Part shown: in pieces, positions 50,301-62,780 of the stretch
Layout of the letters: the number at the start of each line of letters is the position of its first letter
How positions within the stretch are numbered: position 1 is the stretch's first letter
Source of the DNA: Wuchereria bancrofti
Taxonomy: Eukaryota; Nematoda; Chromadorea; Rhabditida; Onchocercidae
Reading direction: 5' to 3'
NCBI GenBank assembly: GCA_005281725.1
Contig: SSBO01000014.1
Location: forward strand, 132,541-196,540
Length of the DNA: 64,000 nucleotides
Translations under genes and position numbers: made by a program
Notes under the pieces: model-generated
What the model saw: only the letters and a program-made list of their open reading frames with translations
Told to the model about the DNA's origin: nothing
Database searches by the model: none

Positions 50301-53300
50301 TTGCAATATTTTATTGTTCATCATTTTTTTTTTCTCAATAATTTAATTAAGACTATATACACATTCATTTCAAATTTTTATGATTTCTTTTATAATTTTT
50401 TTTTTGCTAAAAATACTTTAAATTCAAATAATAAATATTATCACTTTACTCTAAATCTGTTCATCAATTTTATTTATCACTAACTATATGCTATTTATCT
50501 GATTAATTCCATTATGTTACAATCGAAAAGCTTTTGTGGTATCATTACATTTATTAGAAAAAAAAAGTTTTATCACACTCTAATATTTATTTTCTTAATT
50601 TTTTACTTTCTCTCCCTCCTTTTTTTTTTTGCGAGACAAATGAAAACGTTTATTTTCCATTAATATTGGTAATAATGAATATAATAATAATAACAATAAT
50701 AATAATAATAGTAATAATAATAAATTCGCTAACTGTTATCATTATTATCACAAAAAATATTCCTTCCATAATAATATCATTTATCTTTTAAAAATATACT
50801 AACATTTGCCTTATCCCTAAAATAAATTACATTATATTTGAATGATTTTTTTTTCTTTTTTTTTGCTCATAGAATACAATTTAATTATTAGTAATTTCTA
50901 CGGTTTTTTTAACGATGCAAACAATAAAATGTTAAAATAAAAATTTTTTGCATAATAATTAATAAATGAATATTGTAAAGGGAAAAGAGGGAAGGTGAAG
51001 ACTGTTTGGGTGGCATAATTTGAAAAATTTTACCTTTTATCTTGTAGCCTTCATTTCTTGTCATTTTTTCCGGACAGAACAGACGTTTGTGTATCGTTTA
51101 TGAACCGAGACCGATCACTTTTTGAGCACTTTATTGCGATCATTCATCGTTCTTTCTCTTATTTGTTCATTCTTATTTAAAAAAGGAAAAAAAAAAAACG
51201 AAAAGAAAAATTTATCCACCATTTTTTCTACTTTGAAATCATTATAATATACCGCCACCATCAAAAATCATTTATACCATATCTATCAATTAATGATTGC
51301 TCTTTTAAACACTAATAAGTTGTCTTATTATTATTATTTTTACTATTATTGTTATTAAAGTTATATAACTAATTTAATTTTAAAAAAAATGAAAGAAGAA
51401 ACTTTATTTCTTATAATTAATTGACATATTATTTACACTACATTTATTAACTCTAAATATGTGACGATGATAATTTCCATGATTTAACATTATTCTTTCT
51501 TTCAATTTTTGATTATCCTTTTTTTTCTTCGCTCTATAACAAATCATTTCACATTTAATTATATGAAAAGTAATGCTAAATCCAAAAAAGAAATTCAAAA
51601 AAAAATTTTTTTTTCAATAACATCAAATATCATATATTACTCAATGCAAAATATTAATTTCTCATTAATTTTGATACTGAAAAAAAGTTTTTTTTTTTCA
51701 ACGTATTAAATAATGAAAATCCAAATGTTTTTTTTTTGAAGAAAAATACACAAATTTTTTTAAAATTATGTCAAATTTTTTGAAAAAAAAAAGGAAAAAA
51801 GGAATAAATGAAAAAGTAGTTAATAGTCAGATAAAATTCATGAAATAAATATTTTTTCCTTAGCTTCTTTCTCTCTTTATTATTCCCTCTTTCTCCCCCT
51901 CTCTCTCCCTCTCTCTTCCTCCTATTTTTTTTTTAAACACTTCTCTCTTTTACAATAAACCAAAGCCTATTGATAGTGATATACCATTGCTTGAAATGGA
52001 GAAACACCAGGTGCTTGCATTTTTTTTCATGCAAAAATTCAGCTCAAGAAATGCATTCAATAGAATATAATTAGAAATTGCTGGATCACAACCACAATTT
52101 GATCGGTTTATTTGCACCTATCTACTTGTACAGCTCACTACAGTTCAGTTGAATTTAGTTCAGTTCATTTCACTTTATTATAGTTCATTACAGTTAACTT
52201 TTATAGTTTAAAATTTAGTCTAGTTCATTTCAGTTCAGTTAAATTCACTTAAGTTCAGTTTACATTGGTTCAATTCTGTTCAGTTCAAATTTAATTCAAT
52301 TAACTCCACTTCACTACAGCTCACTTCAATTCAAATATATCCAATCTATATTTTCGTTTCTTTAAGTTTGATTTATATGATAACTTTTTTCCTTACTCTT
52401 TTCTTTCCTAAAAAAAAAGAGAAAAATTACTTTTTTTTCAAAAAAAATTTTTTAAGTAATTTTACTACTACAATTATTAAATTTTCCTCTCAGAATTATC
52501 ACATTTTTTTTTCTTTTGCTCGAATCTACATTATTTTTTTGATGGAAATTTTTGCTTGTACAATTTTATAAACTTTATTAGAATTTCAATTTTTGCACAG
52601 CTAAAATTTTCTGTAACATACATTTTTTTATTAAAACTTTTTCTGGACAAATATACAATTTGAAATATACAATTTTATATCATTAGAAAATAATTCTAAT
52701 ATATAATTAATTATCATTTCTTATCATAAAGGCTTTTCCGGAAATAAAAAAAAAAAACTAAATAATTAATTACATATTGTATAATTATAAAACAATTTAT
52801 ATTTCTTACTATTACAATATATTTTGTTTGAGCTATTTTTCATTTTTCATCATTCTTATAGTCAATTGCTCTCTCTCTCTCTCTTTTTTTTTTTTTTTAA
52901 TTTCAGGAATAAGTGCTCCGTTATTATTTGATAATGTAGACACATTCCATTTTTTAAATACAAAATATGTGGAACACGAATAATGACAATTTCTGTTGTC
53001 AAAATAAATATATCATTCACCTTGATGTTTATTGACTTTCACCAAATCTGTTTCATCATTCCAGATATTATTGCATATTAGCTTTGATTAATTTAAAATA
53101 AATATTTCATTGTTAAAAGTTTTTAATTTTTTTTTTTTCTTTTGTATAAATATATTTTATAATTCATTTTAGAATTACAAAATAAGCGTAGTAGTTCGAA
53201 TGTGTTAAATTTCGTTACGGATGCAGTGAAATTGTGGGAATCGGAATTTTCCGGTACATATTCATTATCAAATAAGTCAGCCAAATTGTCGCAGCAGCAG

Positions 53301-56300
53301 TATCGTTCATGTGAACGGCATAATAAGCCGAATATAAATTTTGAAAAACGTTGCTTTATATGCATTATAGCGGTGGCATTACGTGTACTGCAAACTACTT
53401 TATTTACGTTACTTCAACTAATTGGACTACCAGTATTAGTGAGTATGTTTTTTTTTTTTTTTTATTTACTATTTTTAAATTTTATTTAATTGAAAGAGAA
53501 AATTAATCTTTTGATCTTTTATTGAATTGAAATTTATTATTAAACATCATATTTTAGCATAAATTCAGCATTTTGATTCAATCGTGTAACTTTTTTTCTA
53601 ATGCTTTCACATGTAAATTTAGCTTTAAAATTTTATTACAATAAATTTCGAAATGAAAATAGAAAATTAAGTATATTAAAATCTGAAACAAAAAAAAAAA
53701 AAAAAAAGGAAAGAATGATTAAGCTTAATGAAAATTGTAATATCAAAAATATGACATAGCGCATAATTTGACGACAAGTTATTTCTTTTTTTTTTTTTTT
53801 TTACAACATTTATTGAATTTATGCTAATAAATAATATCAAAATAAATGCGTATAACATGACATTAAAATTTTTCAAATTTAAAATTTTAATTAATAAGAA
53901 ACTTTTCGACACAAGTAATTAATAAAACGATGGGAAGAATACAGACAAACACATGCACACACGACAATACTATACAACAAAGGTCATATATATTAGAATA
54001 TTTCATATTTACAATGAAACTATTTGAAACAAATTAGCATATTTGTTATTAAACATGATTTTGTTTGGGTAAACTTTGGGAAAAATTTTCCCATCTTTCA
54101 GTAATATTATCCTTTTATCATTTTGTTCTTTTCCCATCTCCTCCCTTCTTTTTTACTTGTAATTTCTTCAACCGTTTTAACTGAAATTAATTTTTTTTTC
54201 CTTTTTTTATAGCGTTAAATTTGAGTTTAAAAAGAATCATTCTGATATGAGCAAAATCAAATCTAAATTAGTTTAATAAATTATTCAGGAAATGATAAAA
54301 GACTAGACAGATCAAAATATTTGTCAAAAAAAAAAATTATGTCTGCATATCCTTCAAAATTTTTTAGTCAAATCATAAAAATGCGATCAAATCGATCAAA
54401 AAGAATTAGATCAGACTAGATGTTTATTAAAATATTAAGCAATATCCTTCACCTATAACCTCTTCACCTATAATCTCTGGTCATCAAAACATACGAAAAC
54501 GCCATATCGAAATAATCAAATAAATCTGCTGATGACAAATGCTATGAAAAATTTTTGAAATTCAATTTAAGCATATTAATTCGAAGCGAAAATTTGCATT
54601 TAATAATAAAGCAATATTACATGTGAAATAATTAATTTCTTCCCAATAATTACTATACTTCATTCTACACTTATTTATGAAAATATTATTTGAGTGGACA
54701 TCAAATTGTATTACTATTTGCTTAATATGAATGGAATTGAAAATATTTCAAAATAATTCTGGGAAATTATATTTAATATAATTTAAAAAAGTGTATCTAA
54801 CTACTCTTTGCACTGAGTGCAATTTTTTGAATTTATTTAAAAAATTTAAATAAATTCAAGTTAAACTGCTAAAATTGTTGAGCTTTAATTTCATTTTTAA
54901 TTATACGGAAATTAGTAGTGAGAATATTTGAATTACAGTGTGAAATTTATACCACAAACAATTTTTCTTTCTTTTCCTTTCATGTATGAGTTCATTGATA
55001 AAATATTTCATTATGATATTTGGAAGAATTAAAAAAAAAAAACATATAGTCATCTGTTGTTTAAATTTGAATTTCGTTTGTTCTTTAAAAGAATATATTG
55101 CATTTATAAAAAAATTTCACTTTTTTTTTCCATCATCTTATAAAATATCTTCTTTTTTCATCTTTTTCAACCATTATTTATTCATTTTGTTTATTGGTAA
55201 ATAAGATTAATTATAGGAACTTTTATTATTTAAAATGAATAGTATTTTTTATGAAAAAATTAAAATAATTTAAATTTGAGAAAATGATTTTTTATCAATC
55301 AAAAAGGTAATGATGTAATGCTTTCTAAAAGCAAATGCAGATGTTTTGAAAAATAACATCAATCTTCATCTTATAATTATGCGGAAATTTCTACCATCAT
55401 ATTGTTGATGCTTTTAGCAGGTGTTTCGTATTTTCTTTGCAAAAGAAAAAAGCGAAAAAATTGAACATTAAAAATTTCTTTTTTAAATAACAAAAAAAAA
55501 GAGTTGCAATATTAAAAAAAAAAAATTGTATGGAATATTCGTTTTTTTTTTCTTTACTATTAAAAGATTTTTTGCCATAAATTAAGCTTAATTAATGCAA
55601 GATAGCAAGTGAACGGATAACATTTTTTTTTTCATTTTTTTGATAAGTTACAAAAAATTAAAAAAAAAAAATTTTCTTTTCCATAGATGGTTGTTCAACT
55701 CGTTCACGATATGATCAGAAAAAATTAATACCATCAAATCGATTTGCTGAACTTAACGATTGCACAGAAGCTTATTGGGGTTATTGTCGAAATGGCGGTA
55801 TTTGTAAGATGACAGCAGATATTTCAGAACGTCTTATACCAGTTTGCTCGTAAGTAATTTAAATTAAAAATTTTTTCTTAGTAAAATAGTATATGGACAA
55901 AATTCAGGAATAGCATTAACAATAGCAACAAAAAAAGAAAAAAAAAATGAAAAAATTCTAGGATTTTTTTAAAAAAAAGGAAGAAAAATGATTAAGATCC
56001 GTGAGAATTTTAGAATTTTATAATTTTCTAATCAAATTCTTTTTTCCTTTTCTTTTTGCTCAAATAATAAAATTTGCTTTTTTTTTTTTTTGTTTTCGTT
56101 AGCTGTCCAACAGGATTTCGCGGTCGACAATGTGAACTAATCAACGATCCTAATATTTACTTTTCGCGACAACAAGGTCAAATGGAAATGGCCGCTATGT
56201 CGGGTGCTATGGTTGCAATTATATTTGTAATTTTGTTTCTATCATTTGTGCTATATTTTTATAAGAGGTAGAATTTTCATTTTAAAACATTTATAAATAA

Positions 56301-57743
56301 TTGCTTATTACTTGAAATTTCTAAAATGAATGTCAAAATTGGAGCTTGATGAATTGAATTTTAATGATTTATTTGAAATATTCAAATATTTATTAACAAG
56401 ATAACATCATATTTAAAAAGATTTCTTTTTTTTTTCTTCTCCTTCTTCTCAAAGGTTATAGGTTACAGTTTAGTTAGATGACATCATTCAGCGAATGTCA
56501 CATAATGAGAGTTATTAATATTTGGATACATAATTAAATTAAAAATTTTTTATTTTGAAAGTTACGCAAAAATGCTTTTTTTTTAAATTTGGTAAAAAAA
56601 AAAATGAAAGAATCTTTTGATTTTTGTTTTATTTAGATATATGAAATATGGAATGCAGGGAAATAATTCATTATCAACATTTAATACTTTGGAGCTTTCA
56701 CCACCGATAAATCAGCAAAAACAAGACTCCGATACAATTATAAACAATATTGAGGTTATTTTCACTTTCAAAATTGCTATTTAGTTCATTTTTCTTAAAT
56801 TAATTCTAAAATTTGTATTTAATTACTAATATTCATTTCTCTCTCTCTCTTTTTTTCATCATCATTTCATTCGCTTCAACAAAAATTTAAAATTTCTTAA
56901 AATTTTTGAAAAATGCTAACTGAAAATTCAGCTAGGAAACATATTATCATGCCTTAATATANATTCTAAAATTTGTATTTAATTACTAATATTCATTTCT
57001 CTCTCTCTCTTTTTTTCATCATCATTTCATTCGCTTCAACAAAAATTTAAAATTTCTTAAAATTTTTGAAAAATGCTAACTGAAAATTCAGCTAGGAAAC
57101 ATATTATCATGCCTTAATATATGAATGCAAATGAAAATATGATGTATATACTTTATTTATCTTCTGAAAGAAAACTTTCAGTCTTTATCATTATCATTCA
57201 TTCATTCATTATATCGATTAATTGTCGAGTAAGTGGTTGCTAAATTTAAATTTAAAATCTTTGAAATTTCATGTTAATAATGCATAGGAAATAAATGATT
57301 ATATTCAATGATTATGATGAATTTTTCAAAGAAAATACTTGTGCTATTTTATGGATTCATATAATTTATTTTATTTTATTTATTTATTTACTTTATTTAC
57401 TTCTTTTTTTTCTAAGAAAAAAAGAAAAAGGAAAGGGAGAGAGAGAGAAAGACAGAAAAGAAAAACAATTCATAAAAAATTCATAAAAATTCATAAAAAG
57501 ATTATATTATATTCGGAACAGTTGCAGAGAAATGAAATAATGGAAGCAAATGCAAAATCATCAATACACAAAAAATTGGTTGAAAAAATAAATCATCCAA
57601 CGGATGTTTTTGAAATGTCCACATTAACTGGATATCCGGATACGGAATATGATCAGTATCGTAATTTATTCAATTTAGCAACAACAAGTCAAAATATGTC
57701 AAGCAGAGAAAGAAATAACAATATGATTTTACCAGAAATATGA
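47370..57743 (+). CDS. lin-3: Transmembrane EGF-family ligand (LIN-3/neuregulin-like)
   Basis: Six exons: 47370-47523, 53173-53442, 55687-55849, 56103-56267, 56637-56754, 57522-57743 (1,092 nt, 363 aa); all phases match. There is one EGF module at residues 167-206 with six cysteines in C-x7-C-x5-C-x13-C-x-C-x8-C spacing (ending CSCPTGFRGRQCEL), a 19-residue stalk, and a membrane span at about 226-249 followed by KRYMK and a polar cytoplasmic tail. A single EGF next to the membrane is the plan of LIN-3, Spitz and neuregulin, the EGF-receptor ligands. There is no N-terminal signal peptide; instead a hydrophobic segment at 112-141, preceded by Lys-Arg, could act as a signal anchor. Cleavage of the stalk to release ligand is expected from the family. 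LIN-3 orthology rests on EGF type and topology. The 5.6-kb first intron and 2.2-kb second intron hold low-complexity DNA. Confidence 0.75.
49293..49380. repeat. ATT microsatellite
   Basis: An imperfect ATT/ACT run inside the first intron of the EGF-ligand gene. Confidence 0.85.
49908..49970. repeat. ATT/AGT microsatellite
   Basis: An ACT, ATT and AGT trinucleotide tract in the first intron of the EGF-ligand gene. Confidence 0.85.
50678..50722. repeat. AAT microsatellite
   Basis: An AAT run in the first intron of the EGF-ligand gene. Confidence 0.85.
52130..52335. repeat. Degenerate TTCAN pentanucleotide repeat
   Basis: About 200 bp composed of TTCAG, TTCAT and TTCAA words with shifting phase (for example cagttcagttgaatttagtt). 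It looks like an old, diverged satellite. It lies in the first intron of the EGF-ligand gene. Confidence 0.75.
52907..52983 (+). CDS. Possible alternative 3'-terminal exon of the EGF-ligand gene
   Basis: A strong acceptor (a long T tract, then aatttcag) leads to GAATAAGTGC. Joined in phase to the exon ending at 47523, it stays open for 25 codons to the TAA at 52981-52983. That would give a truncated product without the EGF or membrane segment. It may instead be chance sequence. Confidence 0.25.
56803..57121. repeat. 159-bp direct duplication around a single N (probable assembly artefact)
   Basis: Bases 56803-56961 and 56963-57121 appear identical and are separated only by the undetermined base at 56962. 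The unit contains a CTCTCT tract. It lies within the last intron of the EGF-ligand gene, so the coding model is unaffected. Confidence 0.9.
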
Positions 57744-60700
57744 AAAGAAGAAGAAGAAGAAGAAGGAAAGAACAATAGCAACAAATTAACAATAACATAA
57801 AATGCTAATCTTCAAATATTAAGTATTAAAATTTAAACATTAAGCAATGTTTTAAAATAATTAAAAGCTGTAGAATAGAGGAATATCTTTTTTTTTTTTA
57901 TTTGCAAAATTTAATATGTGAAAATAAATCAAAATTAAAATTACAAATTGAAATTAAATTTAATTTAGTCAGAGTTTTTATCGAGAGTATATTGCTATAT
58001 AATCAAATTAATTTTACAGTTTTCATATAATGAACAACGATTAGCTAATATGCTTGTGATTATTTTCAATGATAATTGATGTAATTTAATATTTGCTTAA
58101 TTACAAAATTAATCGTTTATTATTATTTTGCATATTTAGCTTTTTCGTTAGTTCATAATAGACGGGTATTATTTGCATGGATATTCTCATATGTTTATAT
58201 CAGCGATAATTTTATCAGTACTCGGTGTTACATAAATAAATTTCTTTAAAAATAATCATTATTTAATTTCATATAATAGGTGCAATACTTGTCTATTTGA
58301 TATTTATCAATTTTTGCTGTATCATTTCATTCAATTAGTTCTGCTATTTACCAATAGATTGCTTATAATGCAATTGCATCAATATTTCCATTGTAATTTA
58401 ATTACTTCAATTAGATAGCTGTATACGTATATCACATTATGTCATATCATATCATATCATATCATATCATATCATATCATCATATCATACAGTATCTGCT
58501 TGTCTACTATTATTAATTTTAATGGCTATCATGTAAAATCATCCAAGTTACTATATTATTGGGGTGCTAACCATTTCATATTTCAAATTGCTGATAAATT
58601 CTTCAAAATTTTAAATGACCTGAAATTAACAAATATGCATATAAAATATGCAGCGAATTCTAAAACACTATATGGATGGATGTAATAAAATATTTGAAAA
58701 CTAATAACTGAGCAGGTATAATGATTGGAAAATTTCTCGCATATAACATCAATAAATTTTATTCTAAAAAAATTCAAAACTATGAATGTTATTCGAGAAA
58801 AAAAAAAGGAATTCAGTGCTGAGTTGATTTAATAAAATAAAGCATTAATTTGAATTTTATTGCACTTGAAAAATTCGTATACCATTAATAGAAAATAAAT
58901 TAAAAGCAAATAATTTTTCGTAGGATTGTTATTATTCGTTTATTTTTTATTTTTTTTTTTTTTTAAAAATTTTTGGTTGACATAGATTATTTGACCTTTT
59001 GATCCCTTCATTATAATCCTGGATTTAATATTCAAAGAAATTTGGAGACTAAAAATTGAAAAAGAAAAAATGACAAGAAGAAAAAACGTTATTATCATTT
59101 GAACTGAAATGGGTAAGACAGTGATAATGATTATTTTTGTCATAATATATTCATTTTTCCTTTCTTGTGAATAAGCTATGAAACTTTTAGTTTTAATTTA
59201 TTCTGCAATTAGATTTTATTTTATTTGTACACCACTTTTTTCCCATATTGTTGAATGCAAATGAATGTTTTTTTTTAGGATATAAAAATTTAAGGATATA
59301 AAAAAATCCAAGTAATAAAATTTAAAACAGTAACTTGAAAACTTGGCTGCAATCAACAACTGATACAATACCAAATGAAGATTTTAATTTCTTTTGACTT
59401 CATTTAACGAACTGAAAAAGTCAAAAAATGTATTATTTAAATCTCTTCAAATGAATATTTCCATTTCGATCACTGATTTATTCCTTTTTATCTTCAATTT
59501 GTTAATTGCTCCTATTTTTTCTAAAAAAAAAATTTTTTTTAGGATTACTTGCAACAGTAATAAATAAAATTATGTATGGATTTTAAAAATGTGAATTCGA
59601 ATTTATTCATTATCGATTCTGATGACATCATCATTCATTCGATCACTCTGTTTAATTCATTTATTGATTTCACAGATTTTGATCATTTATCTTCAATCAT
59701 AAGATGATACTATCTTCAAGCATTTCCACAAAATTTGAGAAATATAATCAACCTTAGTATACTTCATTCTTCAGCATTAACTGACCTTTAGCACTCATAT
59801 ATGAACTCATAAACTTTTGTCACTGCCAATTTATCAATTTTGTCACCAACCTATGCACGCATGCACACTGCACGCACAGAGAGCATTCGTGAGAACAATA
59901 CTCGTCCGCCCAGTCTCCTTAAGATCTAAGATTTTCTGATTTGCATTGTGACACATTTGCAGTATTAAATAAAAGATGCATCATTTTGATATCAATCATA
60001 GACCGGATGTTCGGATAGCATTTCTCCAGTATGAATGTTCCGGTCATTTTGATTTTCTTACTCATTTAAGGGAAATATAGGGTTTTTATTTCTAAAAGTT
60101 AGGGATTAATAGAATAAAATAGAATCCTGTTTTGGCATGATTTGAGTTAGGTAAGAAAAAAATGAGAGTTATAATGAATGAGTGATTTGATTGGTAAGAA
60201 AGTTTACAGATAGTTACTTTTTGCAACCAAAACAGTAATTCGGAATAGACTTATTATAATGATTAAGAAAAAAAAGGGCAATGATTATTGTGATTGATTT
60301 ACCAGAGTTTTAGCATACCTGTTATAATATCAATAATACGTGAGAGTACTGACTTCCGAGTGTCTTATCAGTGTCATCCTTTTTCTTTTTTCTTTACTTT
60401 GAAATTACTATTTATCCGAGAAAATATTCGAGAAATGGTAATAGAATCCATGCCATCCATGTTATTGTACTGTAATTTTGCTGGAAACAAAATATTTCTC
60501 CGATATTTTCGGGCACTCTGCCATTTTCGGAACATATTTATCGTGCTCACTACTTAATCGCAAACTTCATTTCATTATCCATAGTGCTATTTTTCAAGAA
60601 GTAGTTAATAACGATGGTGTCATTTTCAGTCGTCACTCACGAAACCTGTGGATTATATGAATTTTGAAGTCATATTTGTTCAGGTTGGTGATGCTTTGGA

Positions 60701-61067
60701 ATTCTTTGTTATAATTATAAGGACCAAAGGTTACTATCGGGATTGTAGCGTTTTTTTTTTTTTCAGATATAGAGATACCACACAAGTGAGATAGAATTAT
60801 TTACCATTGGTTTCGTCTCAGTAAATAAATTATGCTAGAGAAATATTCTTTTTCATATTCAGCAAATAGACCTGTAAAAGTAATTTCAAGATTTCGTCAA
60901 GAATTCTTGAAAAATTTCGCCTCTTTAAAGACAACAAGTTAATGTAATGAAAGTAATTTTTTTTCTGTTCCACCACAATCCTATATTTCTTAGACTATAA
61001 ATTTGCATCCCTTTTAGTGACTTTGTGATTGGGTTAATTACTTTATTCCGTAATAGTGGTTTCAGAA
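57744..61067. other. Intergenic, no gene seen
   Basis: The 3' flank of the EGF-ligand gene has AATAAA near 57924. A pentanucleotide repeat lies near 58442. Several open frames (58500, 60294, 60478) have no domain or splice support. The DNA from about 60000 onward is less AT-extreme and could hold unseen exons. Confidence 0.45.
58442..58490. repeat. ATCAT pentanucleotide microsatellite
   Basis: About nine tandem TCATA units with one slip (catcatatc). Confidence 0.95.
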
Positions 61068-62173
61068 ATGGCACTTCTCGATTTGGATAATATAGTCCCA
61101 CGTTTGGAAGGAAATTCAATGATTTCGATCCCTCACTACAAAATTAAGGATGGCAAATATGCGGTAAATATACAATTTTTGTGGCGAAAAAAAGTGCAAA
61201 TCGAATTATCATTACTGGGAAAAACAGTGATCGAATTTTAGGCAGAAATTATTAGTTTAAAAAAATTCAAATAAATTTTTACATTAAAACTTCCGGTAGT
61301 TTTTGACTTCAGTTTTGGATTAAGGCTTCCAAATCTCTATGGTTACTAAATTTTACGAAATTATCAAACGTCCAGTTTTTTATCAGAAATGATTAGTAAT
61401 ACAAGTCATCACTTCTTCCAAAATAATGATACGTTATACAAGTTAGAGAAATTCCATCATGCACCTTTGTAGGTCTACGTTATTAAAGTGGCGATCGATT
61501 CGACCGTCTGGACTATAGAAAGACGTTATAGTGATTTTGTAGCATTTGATTTACAACGATTTGATGACCGCAAAAAATCGTTTCTTCCACCAAAGAAATT
61601 AATTGGAAATTTGGTAAAACTTTCTCATCGTTTTGCTTCTTCACAAATAATGGTGGTGTACATGTGTAGTATTATTTATATTAAGAGTCGTAAGCACTAA
61701 TTTTTCTTTACTTTTGCATTTCTTAAGATCAGATTTTTTTTAAAATCAGCTAGTCAAATAGTCATAATCAGTAAAATTTTCATTGAACATTTACATAACG
61801 TTTACTGTAAAAGAGAGAGAGGGATATGTTCAGTCTCCTAGGATGTGGAATTTCTGGATGAAAGAAGGATTGAACTCGAAAAATATATTCGAACTGTGGT
61901 TGAACTTGATCTATGGTTACAGAGAAGGAGGAAACAATATGCCCTTCCATCGTTGATTGCTCATTTCCTCGATTTCCAGGAATATGTTAGTCGTAACTTT
62001 TCATTTTTAAATTTATTAAATAATTTTGTTCGAACTAGGTCGGCGTGTATAAGCTGCAGGACTCTTTCTTCAGGACATCGGAAGAAAGAAATGTGCGAAT
62101 TGTCATATGTGTACGTGAGCCTGCTGAGGGTTTTGAAAGTGGATACAGATGGCGTAAAGATGAAGTACTGTGA
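61068..62173 (+). CDS. PX-domain (phosphoinositide-binding) protein
   Basis: Four exons, all phase 0: 61068-61163, 61473-61613, 61842-61985, 62039-62173 (516 nt, 171 aa). The ATG lies two bases after a TTTCAG, a good trans-splice acceptor. Residues about 18-130 form a PX domain. It starts ISIPHYKIKDG, has the RRYSDF motif whose first Arg contacts PI3P, the proline loop FLPPKKLIGN, and ERRIELEKY followed by a helix ending HFLDFQEY. The sequence resembles the PX of PXK, KIF16B and nischarin; I cannot choose among them. The inferred role is recruitment to endosomal membranes. The last 44 residues are outside PX and unfamiliar. A possible donor (TGGC|gtaaag at 62155) could extend the gene, so the C-terminus is uncertain. 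Confidence 0.7.
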
Positions 62174-62780
62174 ATTGGAACGTGGGTTTGAAAAGGTCAG
62201 AGTTGCTTTAAGCGTTAAGGCTGCTTGATGAAGGAAGGTTTCCGCGGGTGATGGATGTAGTCGTCATTTTGGTACCACTACCTCCAATAGATGAGGACTT
62301 AGAACAAACTGATAGTCTGATACTGTATAGTTGATGTTTGCAGCGAAATTTTTTGACGTAATATTGCGAGGATTTTATAAATAGTGTAAAATACAATATT
62401 TTCATTACTGTTTTATCTGTACATTCAGTCGAAAAAACAAGATTATATAGAGCAGTAAAAATAATAGTAATGGTAATACTGGTAAAGGTGTTGGTAGTAA
62501 AAAGCTAAGCAGTGATGTAAATGTGGTAGTTTAGTTGTTAATCGTTCATTTTCAGTATCTTTTCGAAGTACTTATAATTAGTAGCGAGAACAAATAGTAT
62601 TATACATTCTGGCTTTTATTATAATCCAAGCTATTCAGGATTTTCTTTGTTTTTCACTGTTGGTACATATATGATTTTCATCAAAAATCATATTGCTTAT
62701 TCTCGATCCTGAATAGCTCTCATTAGCATGTATGGTCAAAAAATAGAAAGTTGGGGACAAAAGTTGAGAAACAAAACCTC
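62174..62780. other. Short convergent intergenic region with a nested inverted repeat
   Basis: The 3' flanks of two convergent genes. At 62629-62718 a 13-bp outer inverted repeat (agctattcaggat / atcctgaatagct) encloses a 10-bp inner stem (62669-62678 / 62684-62693). Confidence 0.6.

Noticed and set aside
60294..60660. Two overlapping plus-strand frames upstream of the PX gene
   Set aside because: No domain, no phase-compatible link to the PX exon at 61068.
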